DNA of 64,000 nucleotides from Synergistaceae bacterium (GTDB lineage Bacteria > Synergistota > Synergistia > Synergistales > Aminobacteriaceae): NCBI GenBank assembly GCA_018436725.1, contig JAHDKT010000029.1, positions 1 through 64,000 of the forward strand. The letters are read 5' to 3'. Both the position numbers and the translations under genes were made by a program. Shown here piece by piece: positions 15,331-23,726 of the stretch. How positions within the stretch are numbered: position 1 is the stretch's first letter; each line of letters opens with the position of its first letter. The notes beneath the pieces were generated by a model. It had not been told where the DNA came from and ran no database searches. It worked only from the letters and a program-made list of their open reading frames with translations.

Positions 15331-16140
15331 ATGAGAATCGAAACCAATCTGTCAATCGAAGAGTACCATTCCGGGCCGGGAGTGAGCAAGTCCGACCTTG
15401 ACCTCATAGCGAGATCCCCGGCGCACTACGTGACGTCGAAAGCACTTGGCAGAGAGGAGACGGCCGCGATGGTGATCGGCTCTGCGTTCCATACCATGAC
15501 GCTCGAACCGGAGAAATTCGACGTCGAGTTCGCCGTTTTGCCCGAAGGGCTGGACCGGAGGACGAAGGCCGGCAAGGAGACGTTCGCCCGCTTCGAGATG
15601 GAATCGGTCGGAAAACGGATCATCGGAGCCGACGATCTTGCCGCGGTGCAAGCTATGGCAGCTTCGGTACGTTCCCATCCGCTGGCCGGGCCGCTGGTAC
15701 GGGGTGGAACGACGGAGCAGTCGATCTTCTGGGAACCGGCCGTAGTCGAAGGCGTTTTGAGCAAATGCCGTCCGGACTTCGTCAAACAGCTTTCCGACGG
15801 AAGGTACGTGGTGGTGGATCTGAAGTCGACGGAAGACGCCCGCCCCTTCGCCTTCGAGCGCTCCGCGTGGAATTTCCGCTATCACGTGCAGTCAGCGTAC
15901 TACTGGGATGGATGCACGGAAGCCTTCTGCAGGGCTCCGGACGCGTTCATCTTCGTGGCGGTCGAGAAGAAGCCTCCGTATGCGGTGTCGGTGTACGAGG
16001 CGTCGATCGACATGATGCACGCCGGGCGAGCGGAGTATCACGCGGATTTGATGACGTTCCGGCGCTGCGAGCTGTCGGGCGACTGGCCCGCGTATCCGGT
16101 CGAGATTCAGAAGCTGTTGCCGCCGAAATGGGCGGCGTAA
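15331..16140 (+). CDS. PD-(D/E)XK nuclease, RecE/RecB-like exonuclease (DUF3799 type)
   Basis: Protein of 269 aa matching the phage exonuclease VIII-like family. Signatures in order: GVSKSDLDLIARSPAHYV, IGSAFHTMTLEPEKF, RPD near residue 148, the catalytic VVDLKST, and the QSAYY motif. The enzyme would resect double-strand ends to leave 3' single strands. The next gene is a RecT-like annealing protein, so the two form a phage recombination pair of the RecET/Red type. ATG follows ATAGGAGGA. Confidence 0.88.
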   Translation: MRIETNLSIEEYHSGPGVSKSDLDLIARSPAHYVTSKALGREETAAMVIGSAFHTMTLEPEKFDVEFAVLPEGLDRRTKAGKETFARFEMESVGKRIIGADDLAAVQAMAASVRSHPLAGPLVRGGTTEQSIFWEPAVVEGVLSKCRPDFVKQLSDGRYVVVDLKSTEDARPFAFERSAWNFRYHVQSAYYWDGCTEAFCRAPDAFIFVAVEKKPPYAVSVYEASIDMMHAGRAEYHADLMTFRRCELSGDWPAYPVEIQKLLPPKWAA

Positions 16141-16153
16141 GGGAGGAATCGTT

Positions 16154-17212
16154 ATGGAAAAGGCTCTTGCAACAACAACGGAAACCCGCGAAGTGTCCAT
16201 ATTTCAGACCGGAGGCGACTTCTCGAAGGCGCTTCAGATGGCGAAGATTTTAGCCTCTTCTTCCATGGTTCCGGATCAATATCGGGGCGAGAAGGGGATA
16301 CCGAACGCCATAGTCGCCATGGAGATGGGGCACAGAATGGGGATAAGCCCCTTCATGGTCATGCAGAACTTGAGCGTGATCAAGGGGCATCCCACGTGGA
16401 GCTCGGCTTTCCTGATAGCGCTGATCAATAGTTCCGGGCGTTTCGATCCTCTTAAATTCGACATTTCGGGCATGGGCGACGGTCGCGGATGCGTCGCATG
16501 GACCACGCTCAAACTTACCGGCGAACGTCTGGAAGGACCGAGAATCGATATCGCCATGGCCAAAGCGGAGGGATGGTACGGACGGGACGGGTCGAAGTGG
16601 AAGACTATGCCGGACGTGATGCTGCGGTACCGGTCCGCATCGTTTTTCTCGCGTCTTCACGCCTACGATTTGACTTGCGGGCTGTATACGATGGACGAGG
16701 TTATCGACATCGATCCTCGCGATGTGCGTCAGGAGACGAGTTCCTCTCTTGCGAATGAGCTTCTGGCGGAGCAGGCGACGTCTGTGCCTTCGCCTGCTTC
16801 TGAGCCTTCTCCCGACCCCGAAGTCGTCGATGCCGAGTTCGACGGTCCGGAGGAAGCGAAGAGAGAGGAAGAATCGGACGCGATTCCCTCGATGCAGACG
16901 AAGGGAGCGCTTTGGAACAGGTACCTGAAGCTGCTCGGGAATAAAAACCACGCTATTAACGCGATCAAGAAGATCACGGAGGGGCGCGGGTCGGACGACT
17001 GGACGATGCGCGATATCGAGGCGCTGAACAAGGATCTGGAACGGCGGGCCGAGGAAGAGGCGGCGAAAGCGCAGGCGCTGGCGAGCGCGCCGAAGGAACC
17101 CGATTTCGGAGGAGCCGACTTCGACTTCGACGCCACGGTTTCGGCTTCGGGAGAGAGGCAAGAGAAGAACGAAAATCACGAGACGCGCGATACCGCGGAC
17201 GTGACGTTCTGA
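16154..17212 (+). CDS. RecT-like single-strand annealing protein
   Basis: Protein of 352 aa. The core (residues 30-190) has MEMGHRMGISPFMVMQNLSV and SSAFLIALINSSGRFDPL, then MLRYRSASFFSRLHAYDL, a pattern found in the RecT/Erf-like branch that anneals single-stranded DNA. A low-complexity acidic linker (about 200-250) leads to a helical C-terminal tail. Paired with the upstream nuclease, start 14 bases after its stop behind GGGAGGA. Family placement is firm in context, less so from sequence alone. Confidence 0.78.
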   Translation: MEKALATTTETREVSIFQTGGDFSKALQMAKILASSSMVPDQYRGEKGIPNAIVAMEMGHRMGISPFMVMQNLSVIKGHPTWSSAFLIALINSSGRFDPLKFDISGMGDGRGCVAWTTLKLTGERLEGPRIDIAMAKAEGWYGRDGSKWKTMPDVMLRYRSASFFSRLHAYDLTCGLYTMDEVIDIDPRDVRQETSSSLANELLAEQATSVPSPASEPSPDPEVVDAEFDGPEEAKREEESDAIPSMQTKGALWNRYLKLLGNKNHAINAIKKITEGRGSDDWTMRDIEALNKDLERRAEEEAAKAQALASAPKEPDFGGADFDFDATVSASGERQEKNENHETRDTADVTF

Positions 17213-17222
17213 GGAGGGCGGG

Positions 17223-18497
17223 ATGAATATGAAGATAGTCGAGTTCCGGGCGGAGAGATTCAAGCGGCTCTCCGCCGTCGAAATCACTCCCGGCGACGGC
17301 GTGGTGGTGGTCTCCGGAAAGAACGGCGCCGGCAAGAGCAGCGTGCTCGACGCGATCTGGCTCGCTCTCGGAGGCGGCAGTGCTGCGAAATCCAGCGCGA
17401 CGACGCGCCCGGTGAAGGACGGAGAGAAGGACGCCGTGGTTCGGCTGAACCTCGGAGAGATCGTCGTCACGCGAAAATGGACCTCCTCGGGAGGGACGAC
17501 GCTGACGGTCGAAGGGGCAGACGGGAAGAAGTTCTCTTCTCCGCAGGCGTTGCTGGATACGCTGGTCGGCTCCCTCTCCTTCGACCCCCTCGCTTTTTCC
17601 CGCATGCCCGCGAAGGATCAGCGGAAGGCGTTGACGGACCTCGTGCAACTGGATGTCGATCCAGAGAAGATCGACAAGGAACGTCAGGACGCCTACGACG
17701 AACGCACCGAGGTGAACCGCGAGCTGAAGCGTCTCGAGGTGAAACTCTCTTCGATGAAGGCGCCCGTGCCCGGTATTCCGGAAGAGGAGGAAAGCTTGTC
17801 CGCGCTTCTCGGCGAGCTGAAGAGGGCGAACGATATTCAGGCGTTTCAGGACGCGGAGCGGCGCCAACTTGAAGATATGCGGAAGCGGGCCGCCGCGTTG
17901 AAGGCCGATATAGAACGTCTGCGCGCCGAACTGGGTTCGAAAGAGACGGAGCTGACCGATCTCGCCGCGCGGGGTAAGGCGCAGGCCGAAGCCGTTGCCG
18001 CGCTTGTCGCTCCCGATACGGAAAGTCTGTCGAAGAGGATTCAGGACCTGGAAGCCACCAACGCCGCCGTGAGGGCCGCGAAGGAGCACAGGGAGACGAG
18101 CGCGGCCGTCGCAGCGAAGCGGAAGGAATCGGAGGCTCTGACCGAAAAGATCGATACTCTCGACCGGTCGAAGGAGGAGGCTTTCAATAGGGCCAAGTTC
18201 CCAGTCGAAGGCCTGGCGTTCGACGCGGAAGGCGTGACGTTCAAAGGAGTGCCGTTCCTGCAGTGCTCGGCTGCGGAGCAGATGCGGATTTCCATCGCGA
18301 TCGCCGCGGCGCTGAACCCCGAAATTCGCGTGATCCGGGTTTCGGACGGCTCGCTGCTCGACTCCGCGTCGATGGCCGAAGTGGAGCGCCTGGCGAAGGA
18401 GCACGACATGCAGATTTGGATCGAGCGCGTGGACGAATCAGGGCAGGTTGGCGTCGTGATCGAGGACGGGGCGGTAAAGAGCGCCGAGGCGGTGTGA
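17223..18497 (+). CDS. SMC/Rad50-like AAA ATPase
   Basis: Protein of 424 aa. Walker A is GKNGAGKSS at about residue 32; a long coiled coil spans roughly 145-310; an ABC-like signature (CSAAEQMRISIAIA) and a Walker B-like segment follow. In phages such proteins sit beside RecE/RecT-type genes and act in end processing. The usual Walker B glutamate position is not clear (RVSDGSLLD), so ATP use may differ. Starts 10 bases after the RecT-like gene behind GAGGAGGGCGGG. Confidence 0.83.
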   Translation: MNMKIVEFRAERFKRLSAVEITPGDGVVVVSGKNGAGKSSVLDAIWLALGGGSAAKSSATTRPVKDGEKDAVVRLNLGEIVVTRKWTSSGGTTLTVEGADGKKFSSPQALLDTLVGSLSFDPLAFSRMPAKDQRKALTDLVQLDVDPEKIDKERQDAYDERTEVNRELKRLEVKLSSMKAPVPGIPEEEESLSALLGELKRANDIQAFQDAERRQLEDMRKRAAALKADIERLRAELGSKETELTDLAARGKAQAEAVAALVAPDTESLSKRIQDLEATNAAVRAAKEHRETSAAVAAKRKESEALTEKIDTLDRSKEEAFNRAKFPVEGLAFDAEGVTFKGVPFLQCSAAEQMRISIAIAAALNPEIRVIRVSDGSLLDSASMAEVERLAKEHDMQIWIERVDESGQVGVVIEDGAVKSAEAV

Positions 18498-18498
18498 T

Positions 18499-18840
18499 AT
18501 GGAAACGAACGACGAGAAGAAAATCATCGATTTGTCGGAGCACGCGGAGGACGGTGCGGCAACGGCGGCGGATTCTCCGGACGGCGAAGCGCCCTGCGCG
18601 ATCGCCGTGACCGCCGACGCTTCCGGTCAAATATTCGCTTTCGCCGAAGCTTGCAAGCTGGAAGAGTACACGGACGGATCGTTCGAAAAAGCGAAAAAAA
18701 CCGCCGCGATGGCGAAGGCTCAGGAATCGATAGCGAAAGAGGATAAAAACTTGCCGGGGCCATCTATGAGACCAAAAAGCGACAGCTGTGCTGGGCAGAG
18801 GTCAGGGCGAAAATCGAAGAGGCCAGAGTCGAGAGCATAA
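18499..18840 (+). CDS. Hypothetical phage protein, N-terminal part; probably frameshifted
   Basis: Starts one base after the ATPase stop. The first 82 residues are acidic and helical (PCAIAVTADASGQIFAFAEA). After a run of five A bases (18745-18749) the frame turns into atypical, arginine/serine-rich sequence and stops at 18840. The -1 frame after the A run reads KLAGAIYETKKRQLCWAEVR and continues to 19121, so a single base seems to be missing from this gene. Confidence 0.6.
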   Translation: METNDEKKIIDLSEHAEDGAATAADSPDGEAPCAIAVTADASGQIFAFAEACKLEEYTDGSFEKAKKTAAMAKAQESIAKEDKNLPGPSMRPKSDSCAGQRSGRKSKRPESRA

Positions 18841-18866
18841 AAGCGCCCGGACGAGCATACGTCGCG

Positions 18867-19121
18867 GTGGACTGGAGAGGCATGCTATTTGTAACCAGAG
18901 CGAAAAAGTTGCGGGACTACGGTCTTTCCGAGTCGGCGTTCTATGCGGCGTTTCTGGATGGCGGCGAAATCGAACTGGACGTCGCCAAGGAAATCGACAT
19001 CGACTATAGGGATCCGAGCGAGGAACAGGGCGAGGAATCGAGCGAGGAATCGAACGAGGACGATGAGCTTCCCGAGCAAGCCGTGGAACAAACCGTAGAA
19101 GAAAATCCGGACGAGGCGTAG
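18867..19121 (+). CDS. Hypothetical phage protein, C-terminal part of the frameshifted gene
   Basis: Nominal start GTG has no ribosome site. The frame continues upstream without interruption to the A5 run, joining the 18499 frame by a one-base shift; the restored protein would be about 207 aa. This part includes RAKKLRDYGLSESAFYAAFL and a long acidic tail rich in Glu. Function unknown. Confidence 0.55.
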   Translation: MDWRGMLFVTRAKKLRDYGLSESAFYAAFLDGGEIELDVAKEIDIDYRDPSEEQGEESSEESNEDDELPEQAVEQTVEENPDEA

Positions 19122-19202
19122 TTTCGAGGTGTTTGGAAAGCGAATTGTTTCGAAAGCGGGGAGGGCGGAAGCTCTCCTCGCGCTATAGAAAGGATGTTGA
19201 GG

Positions 19203-20033
19203 ATGGAAGAGATGCAGGTACAGATCATCAGCGAGATGCGCGTTCATGAGAAGGGGATCGTCCCGATCTACGCCGACGAGGAGAACGAGCACTTTGTGAA
19301 CGCTCGCGAGCTTCATGCGTTTTTGGAGAGTAAGCAAGAATTTGCTAATTGGGTAAAGAATCGCATCGAAGCGTATAGGTTTGTTGAGGGCGAAGATTAC
19401 GTTTGCTTGACAAATTTATCAAGCAAAGAGAGACGGGGTGGACACAACGCTATCGAATATTTACTCAATCTCGATACCGCCAAGGAGATTGCCATGGTGG
19501 AGAGAAACGACCGCGGGCGCGAGGTCCGCAGGTACTTCATCGAGGTCGAGAAAAGAGTTCGGCGGATGCTCTCTTCGCCGCGCCTTCTGGAGGAGATGAA
19601 GGCGGAGCTGAAGGACGCCATCAAAGAAGAACTCCGAAACGAACTGTCCCTCCCGATCCGCGAGAACGTCATCTCCGAGTTTCCGCAGCCTATTCGGGTG
19701 ATCGGCGATCTCGTCGTGCGCCTCTACAAGGGCATCCCGGTCGTTTCCTCCTTCGATTTGGCGTTGACGTTCAACCGAAAGCACTTCCGCATCGTGTGCG
19801 ACATCCGGAACACCTATTGCGGGGACACGCTCTACGAGCACGAGGAGCTGTTCCATCGCTGCGACATCGTCCCCGTGGACGGTCGGCGGGAGGAGCACTT
19901 CTTCATCACGGTCAACGGGCTCGACCTGCTGTTCAGGCGCTGGGGCGGCTGGGGCCCGGCGTGGAAACGGAGGGAGCTGCTCGAGAATTTCAAGAGGGCT
20001 GGAAAGGATCATCTCGACCTTTCCGACGACTGA
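19203..20033 (+). CDS. AntA/AntB-type antirepressor with phage regulatory C-terminal domain
   Basis: Protein of 276 aa. Residues about 25-120 show the AntA domain: VNARELHAFLESKQEFANWV, FVEGEDYVCL, and a DTAKEIAMVERNDRGREVRR box. A second region near 165-265 (HFRIVCDIRNTYCGD, then FFITVNGLDLLFRRW) resembles Rha/KilA-C-type regulators. Such proteins bind repressors or DNA and switch the phage to lytic growth. ATG at 19203 is preferred, 8 bases after AAAGGA; the ATG at 19194 touches that site. The centre of the AntA domain is more AT-rich than its flanks, suggesting domain exchange. Confidence 0.83.
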   Translation: MEEMQVQIISEMRVHEKGIVPIYADEENEHFVNARELHAFLESKQEFANWVKNRIEAYRFVEGEDYVCLTNLSSKERRGGHNAIEYLLNLDTAKEIAMVERNDRGREVRRYFIEVEKRVRRMLSSPRLLEEMKAELKDAIKEELRNELSLPIRENVISEFPQPIRVIGDLVVRLYKGIPVVSSFDLALTFNRKHFRIVCDIRNTYCGDTLYEHEELFHRCDIVPVDGRREEHFFITVNGLDLLFRRWGGWGPAWKRRELLENFKRAGKDHLDLSDD

Positions 20034-20042
20034 GGCGAGCCG

Positions 20043-20252
20043 ATGGCCAGCAAGAAATACGACCTCTGCGTGAAGACCGGCGAGTACGAGAAGGACGGCC
20101 AGACGAAGGGCAGATACGAGAGCGTCGGCGCCGTTTTTACCGACGACAAGGGGCCGTTCATTCTGCTGAAGCGCGCCTTCAATCCGGCGGGCATTACTCC
20201 GAAGGAGGGGTCGGATTCGATCAAGGTGTACTGCTTCAAGCCGAAGGGGTGA
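20043..20252 (+). CDS. Conserved phage hypothetical protein, 69 aa
   Basis: Beta-rich small protein (YDLCVKTGEYEKDGQTKGRY, then GPFILLKRAFNPAG). The pattern is familiar from many phage replication operons, but its role is unknown; a single-strand-binding-like beta fold is possible. Lies between the antirepressor and the primase. Confidence 0.68.
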   Translation: MASKKYDLCVKTGEYEKDGQTKGRYESVGAVFTDDKGPFILLKRAFNPAGITPKEGSDSIKVYCFKPKG

Positions 20253-20257
20253 CCGAG

Positions 20258-20950
20258 ATGACTGTCGAAGAGGTGAGAACGCACGTAAAAGCCTCCGCCG
20301 AAGCCCTCTTCGACGAGGGGCAGGTGACGGAGCTGCGGGTGATCATGCAGAACGGGTACATCCACAGCGGATACTACGACAACTTCGAAGCCCTTGCGGA
20401 AGCGGCCGCGCACTGGGACCGCAAAACGGGGACGCAGGGCATCTACTGGACGCTGAACCCTGTGCATCCGGACTGCCTCCACAGGGCGAAGAACAAGATG
20501 CGGGAGCGCGTGAGCAAGCGCCAGTCCACGACGAGCGACAAAGAAATCATCCGGCGAAAGTTGATTCTGGTGGACATCGACGGCGCGAACCGTCCGACGG
20601 GGGTGTCTTCGACGGACGACGAAGTCGCCAGGGCGAAGGAGTGCGCCCTGCGGGCCGCCGCGTTTCTCTTCCGGGAAAGAGGGTGGACGGCGCCCCTTGT
20701 CGGAATGTCCGGGAACGGATACCACCTTCTGTACAAGATCGACCTCCCGAACGACGACCGGTCGACGACCGCGGTGAAGAAGGTGCTACATGTTCTGGCG
20801 GCGCTCTTCGACGACGATGCGGTCAAGATCGACACGTCCGTTTTCAATGCGTCGAGGATTTCGAAGGTGTACGGGACGATGGTACGGAAGGGCGACGACA
20901 CGGGGGAGCGACCGCACAGACGGGCCGTTCTGGTAAGGGGGGGTTCGTGA
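20258..20950 (+). CDS. Archaeo-eukaryotic-type primase (AEP) catalytic protein
   Basis: Protein of 230 aa with the AEP active-site series: LVDID near residue 103, SGNGYHLLYKI near 160, and FNASRISKVYGT near 200 with the conserved Arg. It would make primers for phage replication. The start is ATG at 20258; the frame is open far upstream, but that part is the shadow of the antirepressor gene. Its stop overlaps the helicase start by one base, so in this phage the primase and helicase, often one polypeptide, are separate coupled genes. Confidence 0.87.
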   Translation: MTVEEVRTHVKASAEALFDEGQVTELRVIMQNGYIHSGYYDNFEALAEAAAHWDRKTGTQGIYWTLNPVHPDCLHRAKNKMRERVSKRQSTTSDKEIIRRKLILVDIDGANRPTGVSSTDDEVARAKECALRAAAFLFRERGWTAPLVGMSGNGYHLLYKIDLPNDDRSTTAVKKVLHVLAALFDDDAVKIDTSVFNASRISKVYGTMVRKGDDTGERPHRRAVLVRGGS

Positions 20951-23250
20951 TGGCGGCTTCAAGCATTGTCTCCGCGGACGCGGTCTATTCTCTCGCGGAA
21001 CTGTATCAGGAGGAGGAGCCGCGCCCGATAGGAAGGCCGCGAAAGGGGGACATGCTGGACGTCCCCCGGTGGATTCAGGAGCACCTTCCCGGGATAGAAG
21101 TGGTTCGTGAAAAGACATGGAACGGCGCATTGATCTACGAGCTTTCGGAGTGCCCTTTCGACGGGGCGCACAAGGCTCCGGATTCCATGATCATCCAGCA
21201 GACGAGCGGGGCGCTTGGGTTCAAGTGCTTCCACAACAGCTGTCAGGCGTACGGATGGAAGGAGCTGCGGGAAAAGGTCGACCCGCATGGAAACTACGAC
21301 GCTTCGCAGCGGAAAAAGAAGGCGAAGCGGACGCGGGAGGAGATCGAGGAGGACATCTTCGCGATCTCTCAGGATACTGGGTTACCCACGATCGAGCTGG
21401 GAGACCGGCAGCTGCGCGACGTGGAGGATGAATGCCTGGACGCTGTCATGGCTGCCGGGAAGGATGATCCCCTCGTGTACATTCGGGGAGACCGCCTTGT
21501 GCGGATCACGGAGGATTCGAAGGGCAATCCGAAGATCGACACGCTGACCAGCGAGGCCATTCCGACCATATTGACGCGGGCTGCGAATTTCGTGCGGACC
21601 ACAGGCGAAATGGTGACGGGCGTATTCCCGCCCGCCGATCTGGCGCGCGCCGTGGTGAACAGGGGACGATGGCCGTTCCCGCCTCTTCATGGGGTCGTCG
21701 AAATCCCGGTGCTTCGGGAGGATGGAACGATACTTGATACTCCCGGATACGACCGGGCGAGCGGACTGTATTTCATCCCGAGCGGGCCGGTGCCGTCGAT
21801 CAAAACGCATCCCACAAGGCAGGACGGTCAGGACGCTGCAAGGTTCATCATCGACATTCTTTCGGATTTTCCGCTGCAGGACGATTGTTCCCGGGACAAC
21901 TCGATCGGGACGCTATTGACGGCGGTTGTGAAGGAGTACGTCGGGCTGGCGCCGATGGCGCTGATCGATGCCCCGACGCAGGGCACGGGAAAAGGCAAGC
22001 TGGCGCAGCTCGTCTCCATCGTGGCGACGGGGCGAGAGCTGCCGGTGTCGACGGAGGTGCGCGACGACGAGGAGTGGCGGAAGCAGATCACTTCGACGCT
22101 GCTGGCCGACCGGCCCGTGGTGATCATAGACAACGTGGAGAAAACGCTTTCCTCCCCGCAGCTCGCGGCGGTGCTCACGTCCTCGGAGTGGTCGGACAGG
22201 CTTCTCGGAAGATCAGAGACTTTGCGTCTCTACGCACGAGCGATGTGGATCGCGACGGGTAACAACATCCGTCTGGGCGGAGACATCCCGAGGCGGTCGT
22301 ACTGGATTCGGCTGAACGCGAACATGGCCCGGCCGTGGACGCGCGATCCGAGGGGCTTCAAACGCGAACTGCCGGGATGGGCTTTCGAGCACCGTGCCGA
22401 GATCGTCGCCGCGTTGCTGACGATGGCGCGGGCGTGGTTTCTGGCCGGAAAGCCGGAGTGGAGCGGTCGTCCTCTGGGCAGCTACGAGAAGTGGTCGAAG
22501 GTGGTGGGCGGCATTCTGGAGTTCTGCGGATGCACGCAGTTCTTGAAGAACCTTGAAGATCTCTACGAGCAGTCGGACGACGAGCCCGCCCAGTGGAGCG
22601 AATTCATAGGGGACATTTTCGAGGGATTTCTTGAGGAAGAAAATACCGAGAGAGGGTACCAATTTTCAAGTAAAGACAATACCCCTACGGGTAGTAATTT
22701 TTTAGCAAAGGGAAAAAATAACAATCTGGAGTTTTCTGAACGCTCTACCCCTCCATTCACCGTGAGTCAGCTTGTGAAGCGGGTTTGCGGTGATTTAACC
22801 GAAAATCAACACGAGAGCGGCGAATTTTGGAGACCGCGAAAAATAATTACCGTTCCCGAATCGCTCGGAGACCCCAAAGACCGCACTTTTTCAAAACGTC
22901 TCAGTCATGCGCTGCGAAGAAGAAAAGACCAGATATTCGATACGCCGCAAGGGCTTGTGCAATTGAAGGCCGCGATACCTGACACCCACAAAAAGATGCA
23001 AAGATGGTCTTTATGTTCGGTACCAAGTGCGGGGTTAGCGGGTTCTGCGGTATTAACTCTCCCCCAGGTCTATACAGAAAAAAATAATTCGGAAATGCAA
23101 AGAACGCATAAGAGAATTAATTATATATCTGATATAGAGCCGGGGGAAACTAACCACGCAGAGCACGCTAAACCCGCAGATGAAGAAAAAGCCATCCTGA
23201 TCAATTTCGACGACGATCCGGACGAGCGGGCCGCGATTCAGGACGAGTGA
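20950..23250 (+). CDS. D5-like replicative helicase with primase zinc-finger region
   Basis: Protein of 766 aa. Residues 30-110 carry a CHC2-like zinc region (CPFDGAH and FKCFHNSC). The helicase core has Walker A (APTQGTGKGKL, about 340), Walker B (VVIIDNVE) and a sensor segment (WIATGNNIR followed by RRSYWIRL). Together with the upstream AEP gene it forms a primase-helicase system. From about 22,620 the coding DNA becomes AT-rich and the protein low in conservation, consistent with a swapped C-terminal module. Confidence 0.87.
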   Translation: MAASSIVSADAVYSLAELYQEEEPRPIGRPRKGDMLDVPRWIQEHLPGIEVVREKTWNGALIYELSECPFDGAHKAPDSMIIQQTSGALGFKCFHNSCQAYGWKELREKVDPHGNYDASQRKKKAKRTREEIEEDIFAISQDTGLPTIELGDRQLRDVEDECLDAVMAAGKDDPLVYIRGDRLVRITEDSKGNPKIDTLTSEAIPTILTRAANFVRTTGEMVTGVFPPADLARAVVNRGRWPFPPLHGVVEIPVLREDGTILDTPGYDRASGLYFIPSGPVPSIKTHPTRQDGQDAARFIIDILSDFPLQDDCSRDNSIGTLLTAVVKEYVGLAPMALIDAPTQGTGKGKLAQLVSIVATGRELPVSTEVRDDEEWRKQITSTLLADRPVVIIDNVEKTLSSPQLAAVLTSSEWSDRLLGRSETLRLYARAMWIATGNNIRLGGDIPRRSYWIRLNANMARPWTRDPRGFKRELPGWAFEHRAEIVAALLTMARAWFLAGKPEWSGRPLGSYEKWSKVVGGILEFCGCTQFLKNLEDLYEQSDDEPAQWSEFIGDIFEGFLEEENTERGYQFSSKDNTPTGSNFLAKGKNNNLEFSERSTPPFTVSQLVKRVCGDLTENQHESGEFWRPRKIITVPESLGDPKDRTFSKRLSHALRRRKDQIFDTPQGLVQLKAAIPDTHKKMQRWSLCSVPSAGLAGSAVLTLPQVYTEKNNSEMQRTHKRINYISDIEPGETNHAEHAKPADEEKAILINFDDDPDERAAIQDE

Positions 23251-23320
23251 GGGCGTTCGATGCATGAGGATGTTCGCATGAGGCCCTTCGCATGAGCGCT
23301 CACAGCGCGAGGTCCTTCAA

Positions 23321-23722
23321 ATGAAATGCCACGAACTGGTCCGCGTCCTCTCGGAGCGGAAGGTAACGCTTTCGCTCAGGGGAGACGGGAAGGTGAAGGC
23401 GACGCCTCCGGAAGAGGCCGTCTCCCTCGTCGAGGATATGAAGCGGTACAGGCCGGTGATGCTGGCTCTCGCCGCGGGAACGCACAAGGACGAATCCTTC
23501 CGGCGGGCGGTCAGGAAAATCCGAATCGCCTGTCCGGAGCTGCTGAACGACGGACGGTGCCACGGGTGCATCGAATGCGCGGAGTGGTCGCCCGTCTGGG
23601 TGGACGGAGAAGGCCCGTCGGGAATATGCGTCGCCACTCCGGAAACCGGTGCGGCGAAGAAGATGCTCGGCGGCGAGAAGGGCAAGTCTGAGAAAAACAA
23701 GAGAAAAACGAACGGAGGTTGA
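23321..23722 (+). CDS. Hypothetical cysteine-containing phage protein, 133 aa
   Basis: N-terminal helix and beta pair (LVRVLSERKVTLSLRGDGKV) resembling the small TubC-like docking pattern, a central helix, then a CxxC-like set (GRCHGCIECAEW) and a lysine-rich tail. The ribosome site is weak. Located between helicase genes; role unknown. Confidence 0.6.
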   Translation: MKCHELVRVLSERKVTLSLRGDGKVKATPPEEAVSLVEDMKRYRPVMLALAAGTHKDESFRRAVRKIRIACPELLNDGRCHGCIECAEWSPVWVDGEGPSGICVATPETGAAKKMLGGEKGKSEKNKRKTNGG

Positions 23723-23726
23723 GCGA

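Noticed and set aside
19403-20257. Upstream extension of the primase frame
   Set aside because: Overlaps the antirepressor and 20043 genes and gives arginine-rich shadow sequence; the primase start at 20258 is in keeping with AEP proteins.
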